Positions 6,055 to 13,355 of a stretch of 13,379 nt of DNA are shown piece by piece (within the stretch, counting starts at the first letter, position 1; each line of letters opens with the position of its first letter). Below the pieces are notes generated by a model that did not search any database, had not been told where the DNA came from, and saw only the letters and a list, made by a program, of their open reading frames with translations. The position numbers were made by a program, and so were the translations under genes. This stretch comes from an uncultured Eubacteriales bacterium (GTDB taxonomy: Bacteria > Bacillota > Clostridia > Oscillospirales > Ruminococcaceae): assembly GCA_900318545.1 (NCBI GenBank), contig ONLC01000023.1, forward strand, positions 1-13,379. Direction: 5' to 3'.

Positions 6055-7548
6055 ATGAGATCAAAACTAGCTTTGATCTGTGCTTTATGTATTTGTACTG
6101 CGGCTTTTTCTGCCTGTGCTTCAAATGACAGCAGTAAAACTGACAGTTCTGCTGTTAGCAGCTCCGATTCAGAGAAAACTAAGGAGCCTGAATTTGAGCT
6201 TGATCCCACACCGATATCACGTACAGAAAACGTAATGCCTGCGCTTGATGCTGTTAAGGAACAGTATGCTGAAAAAGAGTCTGAGACAGCATCTCTTATT
6301 GAAGAGCTCTCAAAGCAAAAGGAGAAGCCCTGCATTAATATTACAACGGAAAACGGTGATAAGATCAAGTCAAAGGATACATACACAGCAAGTGTTATAG
6401 ATGTGTTCAACTGCGACGAAGCTTACAGACTTTCTGCTGCGGGAGGAGTTAAGGTAAGAGGTAATTCCTCGGCAGATCAGGGTGACGAAAAGCCTTACAG
6501 GATCAAGTTTGAACAAAAGCAGAATATGCTTGGTCTGCATGACGGAAACGAGTATAAAAGCTGGGTGCTTTTGCGATCATACTGGAATCTAGGCACTGAT
6601 TATATGGCTCAGAAGCTTGCAAAAGGCATTTTTGAGGGGAAATACTACAATACAGATGTAATGTATGTAAACCTCTATATAAACGGTGATTATAAGGGTA
6701 TATATGTTATCTGTGAGCAGAATCAGCCGGGAAAAGGCAGAGTTGAGGTAAATGAACCAAAAGATGACGATACAAGTGCTGATATAGGATATATGCTTGA
6801 GATAGATAACTATCCCGATGACTCTCACCCTTATTTTGTAATGGATTATGAGCAGGCTGAAATAGAGGATATTTCAGGAGAGAAACGTCAGTTCGTATCA
6901 GCTGAGTACAGTCTGAAAAGTGAGATAAACACTCAGGGACAGCTTGACTTTATAGAAAACTACACCAGAGGAGTATACAAGATACTGTATGAAGCAGCAA
7001 TAAACAATACTGCTTTGTGCTTTGACAGTGCTTATAATGTAGTACCTGCTGATGGTATAAATCCGCAGGAGGCGGTTGAAGCTGTAATAGATACAGAATC
7101 CTTAGCAAATATGCTTATACTCGAGGAGCTTGTTCATAATTATGATGTCGGAGAGGGAAGCTTCTATATGGCAAGAGACTTCTCAGAGGGCAGTAAATAT
7201 GAAAAGCTGACCTTTATGGCACCTTGGGACTTTAACTGGTCATATGAGGGTTCACCTTCAGGCAAATATTATGCTTGTACCTTCCAGCCTGAGGTTGGTG
7301 AACAAGATAGATCAAATCCTTGGTTAATTACCGCAATAAAGGCAGATTGGTTCAAGGATATAGTTAAAACAAAATGGGCCTCACTTGTAGAAAACAATAC
7401 GCTTCAGGAGGCAATCAAGACAGTTCAGGATGATTCAGCTGCGTTGGAAAACGATCTTGGCGAGGATGCATGGAAGATAGAAAAGGTTTATGACCTTATG
7501 AACTTTGTATACGGTCGAATCGACTGGTTAAATAAAGAGTGGAAATAA
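6055..7548 (+). CDS. CotH-like secreted kinase, lipoprotein
   Basis: 497 residues. A signal peptide of 20 residues ends in the lipobox FSAC with Cys21 as lipidation site; a Ser/Asp/Lys-rich linker follows (22-45) and a probable coiled stretch (about 60-90). The rest is a CotH kinase domain: GGVKVRGNSS (130-139), KPYRIKF (146-152), GIYVICEQ in the middle, LEELVHNYD (356-364) and APWDFNW (389-395), matching the family's substrate/ATP-binding and metal-binding motifs. CotH of Bacillus spores is an extracellular protein kinase; relatives without sporulation roles are common in Ruminococcus, often on cell-surface or cellulosome proteins. The start is ATG 6055, 18 nt after the SDR stop; the purine-rich GAGAGG (6037-6042) is the only ribosome site and lies rather far (12 nt). 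The function here is probably phosphorylation of a surface protein, but the link to two SDRs is unexplained. Confidence 0.87.
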   Translation: MRSKLALICALCICTAAFSACASNDSSKTDSSAVSSSDSEKTKEPEFELDPTPISRTENVMPALDAVKEQYAEKESETASLIEELSKQKEKPCINITTENGDKIKSKDTYTASVIDVFNCDEAYRLSAAGGVKVRGNSSADQGDEKPYRIKFEQKQNMLGLHDGNEYKSWVLLRSYWNLGTDYMAQKLAKGIFEGKYYNTDVMYVNLYINGDYKGIYVICEQNQPGKGRVEVNEPKDDDTSADIGYMLEIDNYPDDSHPYFVMDYEQAEIEDISGEKRQFVSAEYSLKSEINTQGQLDFIENYTRGVYKILYEAAINNTALCFDSAYNVVPADGINPQEAVEAVIDTESLANMLILEELVHNYDVGEGSFYMARDFSEGSKYEKLTFMAPWDFNWSYEGSPSGKYYACTFQPEVGEQDRSNPWLITAIKADWFKDIVKTKWASLVENNTLQEAIKTVQDDSAALENDLGEDAWKIEKVYDLMNFVYGRIDWLNKEWK

Positions 7549-7554
7549 TATCAA

Positions 7555-7600
7555 AGAACGGCAGGATGAGTATATAAAAGCCTTGCCGTTCTATTCATTT
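7555..7600 (+). terminator. Hairpin after the CotH-like gene
   Basis: Perfect 9-bp stem AGAACGGCA (7555-7563) / TGCCGTTCT (7584-7592) with a 20-nt loop, followed by ATTCATTT. The T tract is imperfect, so efficiency is uncertain. Confidence 0.7.
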
Positions 7601-7645
7601 GTAAATGTAATTAGGCAGAGGAGTACTAATATACATATTTAGAAA

Positions 7646-7673
7646 ATTTCGCTAAAGAAGAGTTTAGCGAAAT
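7646..7673. repeat. Perfect 11-bp inverted repeat upstream of the HPP-like operon promoter
   Basis: ATTTCGCTAAA (7646-7656), 6-nt spacer GAAGAG, TTTAGCGAAAT (7663-7673). No T run follows on either strand, so it is a poor terminator; it ends 26 nt before the -35 box of promoter 7700-7728, so an operator or activator site is plausible. Part of a 201-nt gene-free stretch (7549-7749) that otherwise holds only the terminator and promoter. Confidence 0.75.
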
Positions 7674-7699
7674 ATAGGGAAGTGATTTCAGATATCATA

Positions 7700-7728
7700 T
7701 TGACCTATTCCATATTTAGTGCTATAAT
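7700..7728 (+). promoter_or_regulatory. Sigma-A promoter of the HPP-like/methyltransferase/nagA operon
   Basis: TTGACC (7700-7705), 17-nt spacer, TATAAT (7723-7728) with extended TGC. The -10 box directly abuts an ATG at 7729, so that ATG would lie upstream of the transcription start (about 7735); the usable start codon is the in-frame ATG at 7750. Confidence 0.82.
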
Positions 7729-7749
7729 ATGAATAAGGATCGTGATCAT

Positions 7750-8703
7750 ATGAAATTAAGAATAAAAGAATACCTGCCGTTTATGATAGCAGTTATTCTT
7801 GTTACTGCGATGACAGCTTTATCTGAACTGCTTGAAGAGAAAGAGATCTTGTTTCCCGAGATAGCTGCTATCGCCTGCGGAAGTCTGATCTCACCGAAGC
7901 TGTCTTGGAATACCGATCTGCTGAGAGTTTTTATTACTATCAGTATTGGAAGTATTTTAGGTGTACTTATAGTTTTATTTGTTCCGCTTGCACTTTGGCT
8001 TCAGATGTCTTTGGCATTTCTGATCGCTATGTTTATGCTCAGCTTTTCCAAAACAAGCTTTGCACCGATGATATCATCTATCGTTTTGCCTGTAATGCTT
8101 CAGACAAGGTCTGTGATCTATCCGTTATCAGCTATGTGCCTTACAGCTGTAATTGTACTTGTAAGATTAAGCTTTGAAAAAGCCGGATTATTCCATTCCC
8201 AAAGCTTTGAACCAAACGATACCATAAATAAAAAACAGAATCTTTCTCTCTTTTATTGTTGGTGTATAGGCAGCTTAGTCATTGTTATAGCATTGCATTT
8301 TGGCTGTAAGTATGCCGCAGCTCCGCCTTTGCTGGTAGCCTTTACAGAGTTTTGCAGGCCTTCTTCGGCTGTTCACAAATTCCCTTTCAAAATTGCATTT
8401 GTAATCGTTTTCGGTGCAGCTTCAGGGTCGTTTTTCAGGTATATTACTGTTTGGATAGGTATACATCAGTTTTTGAGTGCCGCATTAACAATAACTCTTG
8501 TATACATTATAATGCAAAGAATAAAAATGTATGCTCCTCCGGCGGCGGCTTTATCAATACTTGCATTTCTTATACCCGAAAGCACATTACCTTGGTACTC
8601 TATACAAGTAGCTGTTGGAGCATCAGCTTTTATTGCATTTGCCATTGTTCGAGGTAAGCTCAGCGGTTTCATAGCCGATGCTTCACTGAAGTTTTTGTTA
8701 TAA
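7750..8703 (+). CDS. Polytopic membrane protein, HPP-like, with internal duplication
   Basis: 317 residues from ATG 7750 (7 more codons if the ATG at 7729 were used, but that one touches the -10 box). About nine or ten hydrophobic segments lie in two groups separated by a polar stretch at 143-165. The halves resemble each other: FPEIAAIACGSLISPKLSW (35-53) with APPLLVAFTEFCRPSS (191-206), and FAPMISSIVLPVM (104-116) with YAPPAAALSILAFLIPES (261-278). Each half fits a four-segment HPP-type unit, so I read this as a double HPP-like protein of the inner membrane; transporter function is likely, substrate unknown. A FUSC-type transporter is an alternative. It leads an operon with a methyltransferase-like gene (19-nt gap) and nagA. 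The ribosome site is weak (AAGGA, 10-11 nt away), and the leader is very short. Confidence 0.7.
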   Translation: MKLRIKEYLPFMIAVILVTAMTALSELLEEKEILFPEIAAIACGSLISPKLSWNTDLLRVFITISIGSILGVLIVLFVPLALWLQMSLAFLIAMFMLSFSKTSFAPMISSIVLPVMLQTRSVIYPLSAMCLTAVIVLVRLSFEKAGLFHSQSFEPNDTINKKQNLSLFYCWCIGSLVIVIALHFGCKYAAAPPLLVAFTEFCRPSSAVHKFPFKIAFVIVFGAASGSFFRYITVWIGIHQFLSAALTITLVYIIMQRIKMYAPPAAALSILAFLIPESTLPWYSIQVAVGASAFIAFAIVRGKLSGFIADASLKFLL

Positions 8704-8722
8704 TCATAAAGGAGAAAAAACG

Positions 8723-9898
8723 ATGTATATTTTAGATGATAATGAGATCATGAAAAGATTGATCGTCTTTTATAATCATAAAAAGAACGGTGATCTGGTT
8801 TATAATGCACTTAAGGAGCTCGAACTTAAAGGTACTGTGCCAGACTACGAGAGAATGATCCGATTTGTTGAGGACACATGGAAGGATTCAAAAAAGCGTA
8901 ATTACTACAGAACACAGGACGCTGCATTTATATATGCATATATAAGCAAAGAACTATCGTATTTATCGGGAGAGATAATACGGACTGATATGTTTGAGGA
9001 AATTATGCTTTATATTTCATTTATAGGCTTTTTGTTCTATAAAGAGGATTTTGAACGGGATCTGTATATTTCTAAAATAAAGATCAATGATAGCTCCTTC
9101 GGAGATTGCCGCTTTACCAGCGGGCATCTTGATGCTTATGAACTGACCGAATATGATATAGATCAGTATAATTACTCTAAAGAGCTTGTTCTTCCAAGGC
9201 TTTGCTTCTTAAATAACAGGTTTGATTATCCTGTGATAACAAAGAAAACTGACTCAGGAGAAAAGCTCATCAGGGCTGTTACTCCTTTTACTATCTGTTC
9301 TATTGAGGACTATATTACAAAATCTTTAGGCGATGTACTTGTGCTGGGCTGTGGTTTGGGATATTATACATATCAAATCTCAATGAAGAAAACAGTTAAA
9401 AGCGTAACTATTGTCGAAAAGGATAAAAATATTATTGATCTGTTTGAAAATGCAATCTTACCGCAGTTCAAAAATGCTAAAAAGATAAATATAATCAATG
9501 CTGATCCGTTCGACTACATAAATAAGCTTGAAGACGCTAAATACAGACACTGCTTTGTCGATATTTGGGATGATGATAACGATATAGAGTCATATTTCAA
9601 AATGAAGGCCTTATGCAAAAGATTTAAGAAAACCAAGTTCTTTTTCTATTTGGAAGAGAATTTCTTAATCAGAATAAGGGAGCAGGTGTTTGCTGAGGTA
9701 ATGAAGGAGGGCAATTCTGTATTTGAAGGTTCTCTTCCCAAAATGGAGCTTGCAAAACCTTGGGGAGATGATATGCCATATTCAAAGATGTATTTGCAAA
9801 AAGTCTATGATAAAATTAAAATAAACAATCCGCCATCGCTCATTTCCTACTGCGAACCTAAATATATTTTACAGTATATCAACAAGGCAAAGCTATGA
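8723..9898 (+). CDS. SAM-dependent methyltransferase-like protein with unrecognised N-terminal domain
   Basis: 391 residues, soluble. Residues about 204-290 form a class I methyltransferase Rossmann core: motif I DVLVLGCGLGYY (204-215), acidic end of beta-2 VEKD (231-234, Glu232), NADPFDYI (259-266) and motif IV FVDIWDDD (278-285). The layout is like spermidine-synthase-type or polyamine/peptide methyltransferases. Residues 1-190 are not recognised; they are helical-looking, rich in Tyr and Asp/Glu, with no membrane segment. The C-terminal part (about 290-391) is also unassigned. Start fixed by AAAGGAG (8708-8714), 8 nt from ATG. Its stop overlaps the nagA start (ATGA at 9895-9898). The acceptor substrate is unknown; the neighbours suggest a sugar- or envelope-linked job (inference). 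Confidence 0.72.
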   Translation: MYILDDNEIMKRLIVFYNHKKNGDLVYNALKELELKGTVPDYERMIRFVEDTWKDSKKRNYYRTQDAAFIYAYISKELSYLSGEIIRTDMFEEIMLYISFIGFLFYKEDFERDLYISKIKINDSSFGDCRFTSGHLDAYELTEYDIDQYNYSKELVLPRLCFLNNRFDYPVITKKTDSGEKLIRAVTPFTICSIEDYITKSLGDVLVLGCGLGYYTYQISMKKTVKSVTIVEKDKNIIDLFENAILPQFKNAKKINIINADPFDYINKLEDAKYRHCFVDIWDDDNDIESYFKMKALCKRFKKTKFFFYLEENFLIRIREQVFAEVMKEGNSVFEGSLPKMELAKPWGDDMPYSKMYLQKVYDKIKINNPPSLISYCEPKYILQYINKAKL

Positions 9899-11043
9899 GT
9901 AAAACTGTACTAAAAAACGGACTCGTCTTTATCTCTGATAATGGGTTTGCAAAAACATCTTTGATTATTGAAAACGGACGTATAAGCTCGTTTTCGGATA
10001 GTTATGATGAAGACACTGTAATTATTGACTGTGAAAACAGTATCATTATCCCGGGGCTTACAGATGTGCATTTGCATGGATGCAGCGGATATGATATTTG
10101 CGATGCAGATAGAACATCACTTGAAAAGATATGTGAGTTTGAGCTCTGCCACGGTATAACTACGATATGCCCGACTACTATGACTCTTCCCTTCGCTCAA
10201 TTAGCAAACATCGTTACTGTCTCCGCAGATAGTCAGAGGAATACCGGCAAAACAGACAAAGCAGAGATAGTTGGCCTCAACCTCGAAGGGCCTTTTATAA
10301 GTCCTGAAAGATGCGGTGCTCAGAAAAGTGAATATGCAGAACTTCCCTCCCCCGATAAGCTTAAAAAGCTGAATCAGCTCTCAAATGATCTTATAAAGCT
10401 TGTAACCATAGCACCTGAGCTTGATGGAGCTGCTGAATGCATAAAAGCCTGCAAAGATTTTATGCATTTTTCTCTCGGTCATACTGATTGCAGCTATGAT
10501 GAGGCGCTTTCAGCTTTTAAGGCAGGCGCTGACCATGTGACGCATCTGTTCAATGCTATGCCGCAGTTTCATCATAGAGATACAGGTCTTATCGGTGCCG
10601 CAGCTGATACGGAGGACTGCTATGTTGAGCTTATAGCAGACGGTGTCCATGTTTCAGCTTCGGCTGTAAGAGCTGCTTTTAAGCTGTTTGGAGATGACAG
10701 AATAGTTCTTATCAGTGACAGCATGGAAGCCACAGGCATGCCCGACGGAGAATATGCCCTCGGCGGAAACAGAGTTTATAAGCATGGAAACAAAGCTGTT
10801 ATAGCAGACGGAACTCTTGCAGGCAGCGTAAGCACCTTGTATGATTGTTTCCTTTCAGCTGTAAGTATGGGTGTGCCACTTGAAAGTGCCATTAAAGCCT
10901 GTACAATTAATCCGTGCCGTTCTATAGGTATAGACGACAGCTTCGGAAGTATTGAGGTCGGTAAAAGGGCTGATATACTTATACTAAACAAGAGTGATCT
11001 CTCTATAAAGCAAATACTCAAATCAGAAAAAGCAGAGCCTTAA
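9895..11043 (+). CDS. nagA: N-acetylglucosamine-6-phosphate deacetylase
   Basis: Removes the acetyl group from GlcNAc-6-phosphate to give glucosamine-6-phosphate and acetate, in amino-sugar use and wall recycling in the cytoplasm. The 382 residues match NagA in length and motifs: DVHLHG (57-62), LEGPFI (130-135, metal ligand Glu131), LGHTD (194-198, His196), HLFNAM (217-222, His217), ADGVH (248-252, His252) and catalytic Asp275 in SDSM. All expected residues are present. The start overlaps the previous stop (ATGA) and has only a weak AAGG upstream, so translation is probably coupled. No nagB (deaminase) or PTS gene is adjacent, so it may act mainly in wall recycling. The last codons form one arm of a hairpin shared with the convergent gene. 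Confidence 0.95.
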   Translation: MSKTVLKNGLVFISDNGFAKTSLIIENGRISSFSDSYDEDTVIIDCENSIIIPGLTDVHLHGCSGYDICDADRTSLEKICEFELCHGITTICPTTMTLPFAQLANIVTVSADSQRNTGKTDKAEIVGLNLEGPFISPERCGAQKSEYAELPSPDKLKKLNQLSNDLIKLVTIAPELDGAAECIKACKDFMHFSLGHTDCSYDEALSAFKAGADHVTHLFNAMPQFHHRDTGLIGAAADTEDCYVELIADGVHVSASAVRAAFKLFGDDRIVLISDSMEATGMPDGEYALGGNRVYKHGNKAVIADGTLAGSVSTLYDCFLSAVSMGVPLESAIKACTINPCRSIGIDDSFGSIEVGKRADILILNKSDLSIKQILKSEKAEP

Positions 11044-11056
11044 AAAGCTCTGCTTT
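11029..11056. terminator. Shared hairpin between convergent nagA and the radical SAM gene
   Basis: Perfect 10-bp stem AAAGCAGAGC (11029-11038) / GCTCTGCTTT (11047-11056), 8-nt loop that contains the nagA stop codon (11041-11043). On the minus strand the stem ends in a run of five T (11031 down to 11027), a proper intrinsic terminator for the radical SAM gene whose stop is at 11055-11057; on the plus strand the T run is only TTT, so it is weaker there. Confidence 0.85.
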
Positions 11057-11915
11057 AACAATTTCCTGTGTAAACATATTTCAGCTTTTGCCGAGCAATA
11101 TCAGCAAGATGATATATAAGCTCAACATTTGTAGCCGATCTGTCTGTCATATTGAATCTTGGAAAAAAGCGGGAGATGTGAAGTGGTATCTCGTGTCCGA
11201 TTACAGTGCCGTTTTTGTTTTTCAGCTCTGCTATCCATTCACTGATTTGTTTCAGTTCATTCTCTGAGTCATTTTCCTGCGGAACGATAAGTGTTGTAAG
11301 CTCAACATGGCAAAACTGCACTGCTTTTTTTATAAAGGCTTTTACGCTTTCAAGGTCTCCGCCGAGAGTTTTATTATAATAGCTTTCGGAAAAGCCTTTA
11401 AGGTCAATATTCATAGCATCAATATGCGGGAGCAGCTCTTCAAGGACTGCAAGCTCGGCAGTACCGTTTGAAACCAGAACATTGAGCATTCCGGCATCAT
11501 GGATAAGCTTTGCTGTATCACGGACATATTCATATCCTATCAACGGCTCGTTATAGGTAAAGGCAACTCCGATATTGCCTTTATCCTTGCAGCTCAGAGC
11601 AAGCTTTGTGAGTTCCTCGGGTGACAGATACCTTGCCTTATATTGACATGACATTGCAAGCTCAGACCATGAAATATCGTAATTCTGACAAAACGGACAA
11701 CGCAGATTGCAGCCGTAGCTGCCTACAGAGAGTATCATTTTTCCGGGGTGAAACCTGTTAAGCGGCTTTTTCTCAATCGGGTCTAAAGCAACAGAGGTTA
11801 TTTTTCCGTAGTTTTCAGAGATAACAGCTCCGTTTTCACAAATTCTTGCACCGCAGAAGCCTCTCTGACCCTCTGAAAGAGTGCAGTGTCTGAAGCAAAC
11901 TTCGCATCTTGGCAT
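11055..11915 (-). CDS. amrS: AmmeMemoRadiSam system radical SAM enzyme
   Basis: 286 residues. An N-terminal cysteine-rich segment, C4-x2-C7-x3-C11 and C21 (MPRCEVCFRHC), is followed by the radical SAM cluster CNLRCPFC (69-76: C69, C73, C76, spacing x3-x2) and downstream family features FTYNEP, VSNGT and DLKGF. The closest well-known relatives are pyruvate formate-lyase activating enzymes, but the N-terminal Cys block and the Memo/AMMECR1 partner mark it as the AmmeMemoRadiSam enzyme. The reaction of this system is not known to me. It is second in the minus-strand operon; its ribosome site (AGGTG) overlaps the stop of the upstream gene 9 nt away, so translation is probably coupled. A glycyl-radical enzyme activator is the main alternative, but no such enzyme gene is nearby. 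Confidence 0.9.
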   Translation of the reverse strand: MPRCEVCFRHCTLSEGQRGFCGARICENGAVISENYGKITSVALDPIEKKPLNRFHPGKMILSVGSYGCNLRCPFCQNYDISWSELAMSCQYKARYLSPEELTKLALSCKDKGNIGVAFTYNEPLIGYEYVRDTAKLIHDAGMLNVLVSNGTAELAVLEELLPHIDAMNIDLKGFSESYYNKTLGGDLESVKAFIKKAVQFCHVELTTLIVPQENDSENELKQISEWIAELKNKNGTVIGHEIPLHISRFFPRFNMTDRSATNVELIYHLADIARQKLKYVYTGNC

Positions 11916-11923
11916 TATATCAC

Positions 11924-13240
11924 CTACTTGTGTCTGATGACCTCAAACCTATGAAGGGTAATCTCGTCATCGTATGTTATTCCGCCCTTTAGCATAGCTA
12001 TCTCGATCTGCTGCTCGACTGTATCAACGCCCTCAAGATCCGGTAATAGCAGTCCCCGTTTATATCCGCTGCTTACGATAACTCCATAGCGTTTTACATC
12101 AAGCTGATCAACCGAGAATATCTGTTCGGGTTCGCTCAGAACATCTACTTTTATTTCAAGTGAGCTCAGTTCATCTGCTGTTATGGAAGAAAATCTCGGA
12201 TCTCTTGTTGATGCACTGACAGCATTTGAGATTATCTCCTCCGCAACCGACGCTTTTGTTGGCAGAATAGTACCAATACAGCCTCTTAGATCTCCGTTTT
12301 TGTGGATAGATACAAATGCACCTGCACTTGTATTTCTCATATCCTCAGGAACATAATCAGGCACGGATATTATTTCGCCTTTAGTAATGTAGAGATCGAT
12401 TGTTTCTTTTGCAAGCTTTACATAAGGGTCGGCTTCTGTGTTTTCAGGATAAAAAGTACAGATACCGTATCCCACACCTGTAATGTCCTCGTGAGATAGC
12501 TGCGTTGCTTTTACATTCACACCATCAAGAGCACCTGCCATTATAACAAAAGATCTGTGACCGCATTCAGCTGCCTTGTCGCAGAAGCTCTCATCAAAAT
12601 CAAGCAGCTCATCAAAGGCAGCCCGGGAGCATACTTCCATTATTCGCTTGTCATACTCGGGACCCTCGGGTGCATAACCGTAAGGTCCATAGCTTTGAAG
12701 CTTATGAGAAAGGTCGCCGCTCGCAACATAGACTATACGTCTTCCCGTCTGCTCTGCCGCTTTCTGAATGATTCTGCCAAACCTGTAATGCTTTTTCAGC
12801 GGCAGTCCCGAAAGACCTAGCCTAATTATTTTACCGCCATTATATTTCTCTCTGATGAAATATAGAGGCACCATAGTTCCATGGTCTAAACGCTTATCAC
12901 GTTCACCCATCGTTCCTGCGGGAAAGCCTTCCTTATCGCAAAGGGTGCATATCATATTTACAAGCTCGGTATCGTATTCTTCGCTGAAGCTTACCTCGGG
13001 TGCATTGAAATCAGCAAATGAGCCAAATGCTCTATCTCCGGGTGAGATATGAAAATAGTCAGCATACATAACTGAATGCGGACTTGAAATGATGATAGTT
13101 TCAGGCTGCAGTGATGCGATCTCATCAGCTACCTGTTTGTAAGCCCTGATAGTTTTTTGAACCTTTACTTCGCTTCCTCTTCCGACCTGCGGAACTATCA
13201 GAGGAGGGTGCGGAACCATAAAAGCAGCTGTAATTGACAT
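11924..13240 (-). CDS. Memo (LigB-like) and AMMECR1 domain fusion, AmmeMemoRadiSam system
   Basis: 438 residues from ATG 13240. Residues 1-265 are a Memo/class III extradiol dioxygenase-like domain: VPHPP (9-13, His11), SSPHS (52-56, His55), LDHGT (118-122, His120), SGDLSH (174-179, His179) and ECGHRSF (225-231); these His residues are the likely metal site. Residues about 270-438 are an AMMECR1 domain: GDLRGCIGT (316-324), TRDPRF (345-350) and RGLLLPDLEGVDT (395-407). The two-domain fusion together with the downstream radical SAM gene gives all three parts of the AmmeMemoRadiSam set. The start is fixed by GAAAGGAG (13248-13255), 7 nt upstream; a longer reading from 13354 would include 38 extra residues encoded by the GC-rich stretch and is rejected. 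Function is not known to me; oxidation or radical chemistry on an unknown substrate is inferred. Confidence 0.9.
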   Translation of the reverse strand: MSITAAFMVPHPPLIVPQVGRGSEVKVQKTIRAYKQVADEIASLQPETIIISSPHSVMYADYFHISPGDRAFGSFADFNAPEVSFSEEYDTELVNMICTLCDKEGFPAGTMGERDKRLDHGTMVPLYFIREKYNGGKIIRLGLSGLPLKKHYRFGRIIQKAAEQTGRRIVYVASGDLSHKLQSYGPYGYAPEGPEYDKRIMEVCSRAAFDELLDFDESFCDKAAECGHRSFVIMAGALDGVNVKATQLSHEDITGVGYGICTFYPENTEADPYVKLAKETIDLYITKGEIISVPDYVPEDMRNTSAGAFVSIHKNGDLRGCIGTILPTKASVAEEIISNAVSASTRDPRFSSITADELSSLEIKVDVLSEPEQIFSVDQLDVKRYGVIVSSGYKRGLLLPDLEGVDTVEQQIEIAMLKGGITYDDEITLHRFEVIRHK

Positions 13241-13247
13241 GGAAATG

Positions 13248-13255
13248 CTCCTTTC
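13248..13255 (-). promoter_or_regulatory. Ribosome binding site that fixes the Memo-AMMECR1 start
   Basis: GAAAGGAG on the minus strand with 7-nt spacing to ATG 13240; the first residues MSITAAFMVPHPP then match the usual start of LigB/Memo proteins. Confidence 0.88.
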
Positions 13256-13261
13256 TTCGTT

Positions 13262-13355
13262 TATTAAGGCAACACCGCACGACCCCTGTGCATCAGATGC
13301 GCCGTCCAGATTTTCGTCAGATTGCCTAAATTCGACGCAGGCTTGCTGACGCAAG
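13262..13355. repeat. GC-rich structured stretch, possible dispersed repeat or leader RNA
   Basis: Compositionally unlike the rest: 13268-13309 has 28 G/C of 42. It can fold: AGGCAA (13267-13272) pairs with TTGCCT (13322-13327) as an outer stem, and CTTGC-TGAC-GCAAG (13342-13355) is a compact hairpin; several GACGC/GATGC-like words recur inside. No gene motif is seen. It lies directly upstream of the Memo-AMMECR1 ribosome site. It could be part of a repeat family cut by the window edge, or a 5' leader. No convincing promoter for the minus-strand operon is visible up to 13379. Confidence 0.4.

Noticed and set aside
6044..6055. Three-codon frame ATG GTA TTA TAA just before the CotH-like gene
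   Set aside because: Sits 1 nt after the purine-rich ribosome site; most likely chance, though it could be a tiny upstream frame. Not enough support.
7905..8177. Plus-strand open frames inside the HPP-like gene (also 8352-8657)
   Set aside because: Cys/Tyr-rich shadow translations in another frame of a clear membrane protein gene.
13290..13300. GCATC-A-GATGC palindrome as a hairpin
   Set aside because: A one-base loop cannot form; it would open to a very short stem.
13241..13354. 38-residue N-terminal extension of the Memo-AMMECR1 protein
   Set aside because: It comes from the GC-rich stretch; a strong ribosome site sits before ATG 13240 and family proteins start there.
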